Shown here in pieces: positions 59,398 through 64,000 of a stretch of 64,000 nt of DNA (position 1 is its first letter; each line of letters starts with the position of its first letter). The stretch covers positions 1 through 64,000 of the forward strand of contig JAHJPG010000110.1 of assembly GCA_018819925.1 (NCBI GenBank), written 5' to 3'. The notes under the pieces were generated by a model. It saw only the letters and a list, made by a program, of their open reading frames with translations. It did no database searches and had not been told where the DNA came from. Source of the DNA: Pseudomonadota bacterium (GTDB lineage: Bacteria > Desulfobacterota > Desulfarculia > Desulfarculales > Desulfarculaceae). Both the position numbers and the translations under genes were made by a program.

Positions 59398-62300
59398 ATT
59401 CCACCGGGGTCACCTCGATCTTGGTCACCTCCACGTGGCGGCGGCCGGCATCCTCGCCCTCGATCACCGGCAGGGCCTCGCTGGCCACCGCCGGGTCCCA
59501 CAGGCCCAACCTCAGGGTGTAGCTCCCCGGCGGAGTGCCGGGCGGGATGGCCAGGCTAAGGTCTTCCCGCACCACCTGGCCGGCCCTGAGGGTGGTCATG
59601 AGGTGGCGGCCCTGGGCCAAGCGGTGGTCATAGTTCAGCACGCCTCCCGGGCCCACCAGATGCAGAAAGATGGTGTAGTCCACCGGCACCGTATGCCACG
59701 CCCGCCAGTAGAAGTGCACCTCCAACTTGCCCCCGGGCTTCACTTTGGCCTTGGGCAGGTCGTAGCCCAACAGGCTGATGCCGTCTTCAAAGCGGCTCAC
59801 CCGTTTGAGTGAGGGCCGCAGATGGCCCAGGCGCTTGTCCACCCGGGCCAGGGCGTCTTGCTTGCGCAGATCCTTGTAGAGGGCGGCCACCTGGGTCAAG
59901 CGGTCGGGGAAGGAATGATAGGCCTTCTCGGCTTGGTTGGTGACCAGGGCGGCCTGGTCCAGCTTGCCCACCTCCAACAGGGAGCGGGCCAGAGGCAGGT
60001 AGGCGGCGCGATAGCCGGAGTCGAGGCCCAGGAGGGCCTGGAAGGCGTCCACCGCCGCTTGGTGCTGCCCCGCCCCTAGGGACACCAGGCCATGGGCGTC
60101 GTAGTACCAGCGCAGCATCCGGCGCATATGGGCCTGCACGTCCGCTCCCACCAGCAGGTGCTCCAGGCGCAGGCCGGCTTCCGGAGCCAAGGCCAGGTGC
60201 AACTCCAAGCGGTCGCCATCCTCCCCCAGGCCAAAGGGCAACTCCAAACCGCCGGAGGCCAGGCTGGCCCCGTTTATCTCGGCATGGGCCAGCAAGTGGG
60301 CGCCACGAGGCCCCAGGGCCCTGATCTCGGCCTGGCCCAGCACTCGCCCGGGGTCGCCTTGGTCGGCCCCCTTGAACTTGAGGAAAGCCTTCCACTGCCC
60401 CTGGGGCCAGGGATTGTTTGGCCACAGGTTCAGCACCACCCGGCCGCTGTCGGCCGACCGTCGCAGGCTACCGGTGAAGCCCTTGCCCTGCAGGCTCACC
60501 GGCTTGTCGTCGGCAAGGCACAGGGTGCCCAGGATTTGGTAGTCAAGGGATGTGGCCTGCTCCAGCAACTCCAGGTGATATCCGGTCAGATCAACCAGGT
60601 TTTTACGCCAGGCCTCGTCCATGGGACTATTGGCCAAGGCGATGTATTGCGCTGCCGTGATGGAGTCCAGGCGGTCCAAGACCCGGGAGGCGTCCTTCAG
60701 CTTGTTTTGCCGGGCCAGGGCCCCGGCCAGCATGCTCAAGGACTCGAAGCTCTCCTGCCGCTTCACGGCCGATTCCAGCCATTCCCGGGCCTGGCCCCAG
60801 CGTCCGGCATCCATCTCCAGCTTGCCCAGGAGCAGGGGGTCGGACACCAGGCGGGCCCACAGGTGCCCCTGGTGGCCCACGTTCAGCTTTACCGGATACA
60901 GCCCGCTCACCACCGGGGGCCAACCCCGCACCTCCAAGGGCAGGTCCATCTGCTGCCCCGGGTACAAGGACAGGTTCTGCCTGCGCCAAGGGCCCTGGCT
61001 AAGGCCCACCTTGAGCAGCCCGGCCCCCAGGTTGCGCAGGCGCAGGCCCACCGGAGGCGGACCGGACACCAGGCGCAACACCCGCACCGTCTGGCCGCCC
61101 GGTTTTACCAGCATAACCGCGTCGTCGCGGCTGTAGGGCATGCCGTTCTGATAGACCACGCCGTAAGGGCGCTGCTGGCCCACCGGCGGACGGTCCAGGG
61201 CCAGGGGCTCCCTGAGTGGGCTGCGGGGCACGGGGGCATACACAGACAGGGCTGGGTTGAGCAGGGCCGGGCCGCCGGACCCCAGGCCCCAAGGCCCCCT
61301 GGCCCAGGCGCTTCCCAGACTAAAGCGTTGCAGGGGTTGGCGGGCGGCCAATCGCTCGCCGGCCCGGTCCATTGGCTCTTGTCCACGGGCCTGGCCGGGG
61401 TCAAGCACCAGATAGGCCTCGGGGCGGTCCTTGCCGGACCGCCAGGGCCGGGCGCCGGGGAATATGTCCAGGGGCGCTCCCGGACCGGCCAACACCGGCG
61501 CGCCGGCGGGCAGGTTGGCCTCCAGCCAGAAGCGGGCCGCGGACACGGTGTCTTCCTGCCAAAACAAATACCCCGCCCCGGCCGAACGCCACATCCCGGC
61601 CAGGGTGATGGCCGCCAACAAGACCCCCACCGCGGCGGCCTGCCAGGCAAAAACCGGCAAGCGGCGGCAGAGCAGGACCATAGGCCACACCGCTGTGACC
61701 GCCGCCCCGGGCAACCACATGGCCAGCCATCCCTGGGCGGAGGCGGCCGGCCAGAAGAAGGCCAAAAGGGCCAGGGGAGCCGGGGTCAGGGCCACCACCA
61801 GGCGGCGGCCTTGGCCCCGTACGAGCAGGATGCCCAGACCCAGCAGCCAAAGGCCGGCCACTCCCAGACCCTCCCAGCCCAAAAGCAGGCGGCCTGCCTG
61901 GGCCAGACGGGCTCGGACCAGGGCCAGCCAGCCCCCCCCTCCCGGCAGGGCCGCGCCCAAGGAGGACCAATCCCAGACAGCCTGCCCTTCCTGGGGCCAC
62001 CACAGTCCCGGCGCGCCCAGGCCCAGGCCCAGCGCCAGCCCGGCCATCAGGCACAGGGGCCAAGCCACCCAGCGGCGCAAGGCCGGCGCCCGGATGGAGG
62101 ACAGGGCCACCGCCCAAGCGGCCAGCCCCGCCGGCCATAGCAACATCCCCACCGCCGAGGTGGCCGCGGCCAAGCCCAGGGTGAGGCCCAGGCCGGTCAT
62201 GATCCCCCGGCGGGGGCTCTCCATGGCTTGCCAAGCCAGCAGGGCGGTCAGAAGGGCCAGAAAACCCAGGAGCGTTTCAGGGGAGAGGTAGTGGCTCTGC

Positions 62301-62758
62301 ACCACCAGCAGGGGGCTGACCGACACCAGGGCGGCGGCCAACAGGCCGGTGGCCACGCTGTCAAAACAACGGCGGCCCAACAGATAGGCCAGAGGAATCT
62401 GACCGGCTCCCAGCAGAGCGGCGCTCAGGCGGCCGGCCAGGCGGGGGTCCAGGGCCAACTCGGCCAGAAAGCGGGCCTGGCCCATCAAGAGGGCCAGGCC
62501 GCCGGCCAAAAACGAAGCAGCCCCTTGCAGCAAGGCGGCCAGGGAGAAAAAGGTCTGGGTGATCAGGCCGGGGTAGACCGGCGAGGACCAACTCAAGGCG
62601 GCGATGACCCGCCAGCCCCATTGTTCGGGGCCCGCCTCCCCGGAGGCGAGCGGGCCCCAGTCCAGGCCCCACAGGCGCAGGCCCAGGCCCACGAGCAACA
62701 GCGCGGCCAGAATGACCCGCCGGGGAGTTATGTAGCGGCCCAAGGTCATGGGGCACAT
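59381..62758 (-). CDS. Giant GT-C (GT39-like) protein with TPR-like and beta-sandwich C-terminus
   Basis: The 1125-residue protein is a paralogue of the 18865 protein: both share RLWGLDW, LLVVxSHYLS, a beta-domain ending in VSDPLLLGKLEMDAGRWGQA, and TPR-like helices. At the position of HPDEW in the paralogue it has GPEQW, so the presumed catalytic D-E pair is E-Q here. The last 130 residues (KPGGKLEVHFYWRAW, YTIFLHLVGPGG, PPGSYTLRLGLWDP) form the beta-sandwich often attached to GT39 proteins. ATG 62758 sits 3 bases from a GC-rich hairpin; M4 is an alternative start. Enzyme activity is uncertain because of the motif change. Confidence 0.75.
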   Translation of the reverse strand: MCPMTLGRYITPRRVILAALLLVGLGLRLWGLDWGPLASGEAGPEQWGWRVIAALSWSSPVYPGLITQTFFSLAALLQGAASFLAGGLALLMGQARFLAELALDPRLAGRLSAALLGAGQIPLAYLLGRRCFDSVATGLLAAALVSVSPLLVVQSHYLSPETLLGFLALLTALLAWQAMESPRRGIMTGLGLTLGLAAATSAVGMLLWPAGLAAWAVALSSIRAPALRRWVAWPLCLMAGLALGLGLGAPGLWWPQEGQAVWDWSSLGAALPGGGGWLALVRARLAQAGRLLLGWEGLGVAGLWLLGLGILLVRGQGRRLVVALTPAPLALLAFFWPAASAQGWLAMWLPGAAVTAVWPMVLLCRRLPVFAWQAAAVGVLLAAITLAGMWRSAGAGYLFWQEDTVSAARFWLEANLPAGAPVLAGPGAPLDIFPGARPWRSGKDRPEAYLVLDPGQARGQEPMDRAGERLAARQPLQRFSLGSAWARGPWGLGSGGPALLNPALSVYAPVPRSPLREPLALDRPPVGQQRPYGVVYQNGMPYSRDDAVMLVKPGGQTVRVLRLVSGPPPVGLRLRNLGAGLLKVGLSQGPWRRQNLSLYPGQQMDLPLEVRGWPPVVSGLYPVKLNVGHQGHLWARLVSDPLLLGKLEMDAGRWGQAREWLESAVKRQESFESLSMLAGALARQNKLKDASRVLDRLDSITAAQYIALANSPMDEAWRKNLVDLTGYHLELLEQATSLDYQILGTLCLADDKPVSLQGKGFTGSLRRSADSGRVVLNLWPNNPWPQGQWKAFLKFKGADQGDPGRVLGQAEIRALGPRGAHLLAHAEINGASLASGGLELPFGLGEDGDRLELHLALAPEAGLRLEHLLVGADVQAHMRRMLRWYYDAHGLVSLGAGQHQAAVDAFQALLGLDSGYRAAYLPLARSLLEVGKLDQAALVTNQAEKAYHSFPDRLTQVAALYKDLRKQDALARVDKRLGHLRPSLKRVSRFEDGISLLGYDLPKAKVKPGGKLEVHFYWRAWHTVPVDYTIFLHLVGPGGVLNYDHRLAQGRHLMTTLRAGQVVREDLSLAIPPGTPPGSYTLRLGLWDPAVASEALPVIEGEDAGRRHVEVTKIEVTPVESTPKK

Positions 62759-62761
62759 TGT

Positions 62762-62777
62762 GCGGCGCGCACGCCGC
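62762..62777 (-). promoter_or_regulatory. GC-rich hairpin in front of the giant GT-C start codon
   Basis: On the minus strand GCGGCG-TGCG-CGCCGC is a perfect 6-bp stem ending 3 bases before ATG 62758, where a ribosome binding site would be expected. TTGACC lies upstream at 62787-62782. The hairpin may limit translation of this very large membrane protein. Confidence 0.4.
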
Positions 62778-62801
62778 CCGGGTCAAGCAACTCCCGGCTC
62801 C

Positions 62802-63060
62802 AGCCCGCATATTTCATGAAGGTTGGTCGGCATCGAACAGCGATTTAATATTGATGCGATCCTTATGAAAAAAGCGTTGGCTTTATCGGGGTGCGGTTTG
62901 TAATCGGACCCGGCACAGCCAGCCGCCGCCAGACAAGGCGTCTGGCAAGCGAGGGCTGCTGGCGTAGCCAGGGCTACGTCGAGGCCCGAGCGCAGCCAGC
63001 AACACGGTATGCCGGCGGCTGGCGCAGCCGGACCCACGGCCTTCATGGAATATGCGGGCT
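62802..63060 (+). repeat. MITE-like element, copy E
   Basis: The element is 259 bp with terminal inverted repeats AGCCCGCATATTTCATGAAGG and CCTTCATGGAATATGCGGGCT (one mismatch in 21). Both ends carry GCCCGC where both ends of copy D carry GCCCGG. The inner module (about 62913-63031) has stems CTGGC/GCCAG, GGGCT/GGCCC and CGTAGCC/GGCTACG. Its right end overlaps the stop codon of the NIL-ferredoxin gene. It fills nearly the whole 300-base gap. Confidence 0.9.
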
Positions 63061-63466
63061 AAAACTGGCTTTCCATGGCCCCGTAGGAGCAGGCGGCGAT
63101 ACAGGATTCGCACATTATGCAGTGGGAGGGCTCGAAAACTATCTCACGGCTCACCGGCTCCACTGTGAGCGCGTCGGTGGGGCACACCGCGGTGCAGGCG
63201 GTGCACTGCACGCAAAGCTCACCATAGTGGCGCATCTCCTGGACCATGGGGTCCACCTGCACGCCCTGCTCCTCCAGGTATTCCAGGCCGTCCTTGAGGC
63301 TCTTGGCCGAGCCTTTCAGCTCCATGACGATGCGGCCCTGTTCCCGGGGCACCACCCTGGCCCGCAGGATGTTAACCTCCAGGTCGAAGAGGCGGATGAG
63401 ATTATTAGTGACCGGCTGCTGGATCAGCCGGGGGGGGAAGCTTAGAACGAGCTTTTTTTTGACCAT
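63059..63466 (-). CDS. NIL-domain ferredoxin (partner of DUF39 sulfurtransferase)
   Basis: The 135-residue protein has an N-terminal NIL domain (about 4-78) and two 4Fe-4S motifs: CVQCTACTAVCP (C85, 88, 91, 95) and CIMCESCIAACS (C116, 119, 122, 126). This is the layout of the MA1822-type protein that works with DUF39 in making homocysteine from aspartate semialdehyde and sulfide in anaerobes. AAAGGAG precedes the ATG. The upstream neighbour is DUF39, 28 bases away. The TAG stop uses bases at the boundary of repeat element E. Confidence 0.92.
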   Translation of the reverse strand: MVKKKLVLSFPPRLIQQPVTNNLIRLFDLEVNILRARVVPREQGRIVMELKGSAKSLKDGLEYLEEQGVQVDPMVQEMRHYGELCVQCTACTAVCPTDALTVEPVSREIVFEPSHCIMCESCIAACSYGAMESQF

Positions 63467-63494
63467 GGCCCTGCTCCTTTCTCGCGGTGTGTTT

Positions 63495-64000
63495 CTACAG
63501 GCCCTGGGCCAGCTCGGCCCCGGGAAGGGCGGCCACCGGCCGGGTCAGGAAAAAACCGCCCTGGGCGATGCGCTGCTTGAGCTCCCTGGCCACTTCGCGG
63601 CCCCGGGCCCGGCTGGCCATGCCTCCGGTGGACACCTTCTTGCCGTCCACCTCGATTTCCCCGCTCATGAGCTGGGCCATGGAAACCCGCCCCAGGGAGC
63701 CGGGGCGCCCCAGGGGATAGGCCTCGGAGTAGTCCACCACGGGGAAGGTGATGTCCTCGTCCCGCACCGCGGCGTAGGCGATAACCTCTTCATCGATCAC
63801 CGGGAGAGGGATGCCCAGGCCCACGGCCAGGGAGGCCCCGTAGCCGGCGATGGAAGCCGCCCGCAGGTAATGATCGTTCATGCCGTTCAGGTCGCCCATG
63901 ACCGCCAAGGTAGCCGAGGGCGTCAAGGGAAGGCCCTTGGCGTCGCGCTCCGGGTTGGGCACGTGCTGGGTTCCCGGCCAGACTACATAGCCCTCGCCGC
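63495..64000 (-). CDS. DUF39 protein (L-aspartate semialdehyde sulfurtransferase, catalytic subunit), partial
   Basis: The frame is open to the window edge (GEGYVVWPGTQHVPNPERD at the border), so the track's GTG 63962 is not the start; about 167 C-terminal residues are visible. Motifs such as VMGDLNGMNDHYLRAASIAGYGASLAVGLGIPLPV and VVDYSEAYPLGRPGSLGRVSMAQL belong to the DUF39/homocysteine biosynthesis family (MA1821 type). The enzyme incorporates sulfide into aspartate semialdehyde to form homocysteine, with electrons from the NIL-ferredoxin encoded next. Identification rests on family pattern and this pairing. Confidence 0.88.
   Translation of the reverse strand, partial: GEGYVVWPGTQHVPNPERDAKGLPLTPSATLAVMGDLNGMNDHYLRAASIAGYGASLAVGLGIPLPVIDEEVIAYAAVRDEDITFPVVDYSEAYPLGRPGSLGRVSMAQLMSGEIEVDGKKVSTGGMASRARGREVARELKQRIAQGGFFLTRPVAALPGAELAQGL

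Noticed and set aside
60092-62140. 682-residue plus-strand ORF opposite the giant GT-C gene
   Set aside because: Gln/Pro/Gly-rich composition typical of antisense frames in GC-rich genes, with no recognisable motif; the minus-strand gene has clear domains.
1-64000. tRNA, rRNA or known riboswitch genes
   Set aside because: I looked through the intergenic regions and saw no cloverleaf with a TTCGA-type T-loop, no rRNA-like sequence and no recognisable riboswitch core; a covariance-model scan would be decisive.

Overview
The window is very GC-rich, gene-dense chromosomal DNA with strong G/C preference at third codon positions, which is why so many long shadow ORFs appear. A BirA-regulated biotin operon, TrkAH potassium uptake, a DUF39/NIL-ferredoxin pair (the aspartate-semialdehyde sulfurtransferase system of anaerobes) and a bacterial GDP-heptose pathway together suggest an anaerobic Gram-negative bacterium. 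A deltaproteobacterium (Desulfobacterota, perhaps Desulfarculales) fits best. This placement is inference from gene content and protein style, not from a phylogenetic marker.

Layout. 1-6.2 kb: the end of a mannosyl-3-phosphoglycerate phosphatase gene, birA, then bioB-bioA-bioF-bioD and a small SRPBCC-like gene. A sigma70-like promoter overlaps a perfect 10-bp inverted repeat just before bioB, a convincing BirA operator. 6.3-9.4 kb: a tandem pair of structured repeats, then trkH and trkA. 9.5-18.9 kb: two minus-strand glycan operons (GT4, GT4, GT2 and DUF457; then glpD-like oxidase, methyltransferase, GT4, methyltransferase, epimerase). 18.9-33.3 kb: very large GT-C type membrane glycosyltransferases, a YfhO-like protein, a DPM1-like GT2 and a flippase-like protein. 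33.3-41.4 kb: GT2, flippase-like protein, epimerase, nucleotidyltransferase and UGM-like flavoprotein on the plus strand, facing a minus-strand operon for heptose activation (HddA kinase, GmhA-like isomerase, GmhB phosphatase, transaldolase-family enzyme). 41.5-51 kb: GT-C protein, DUF362 protein, a secreted protein, then a minus operon of asparagine synthase, acetyltransferase, methyltransferase, flippase-like protein and a TolB-like propeller. 51.3-62.8 kb: another flippase-like protein, a DUF4412 protein and three giant GT-C proteins. 63-64 kb: NIL-ferredoxin and partial DUF39.

How the genes fit together. From about 9.5 to 62.8 kb the region reads as one membrane-glycan locus. It has GT2 enzymes that would charge polyprenyl phosphate, eight predicted GT-C transferases plus a YfhO-like protein that would use such lipid-linked sugars outside the membrane, four LPG_synthase_TM flippase-like proteins, GT4 enzymes, two epimerases, three methyltransferases or acyl modifiers, and a dedicated activated-heptose supply. 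No Wzy polymerase, Wzx or ABC exporter was recognised in the window.

The most unusual non-coding feature is a nested repeat family. A roughly 118-bp module folds into a multi-stem hairpin whose three stems change by compensatory substitutions between copies. In three places it sits inside a roughly 258-bp element with 21-bp terminal inverted repeats (13.3, 51.0 and 62.9 kb), and it occurs alone at 6.3-6.5 kb (twice) and 38.5 kb (divergent). Several promoters share a TTGCCA -35 box, including one with a perfect TATAAT that appears to produce a leaderless mRNA.
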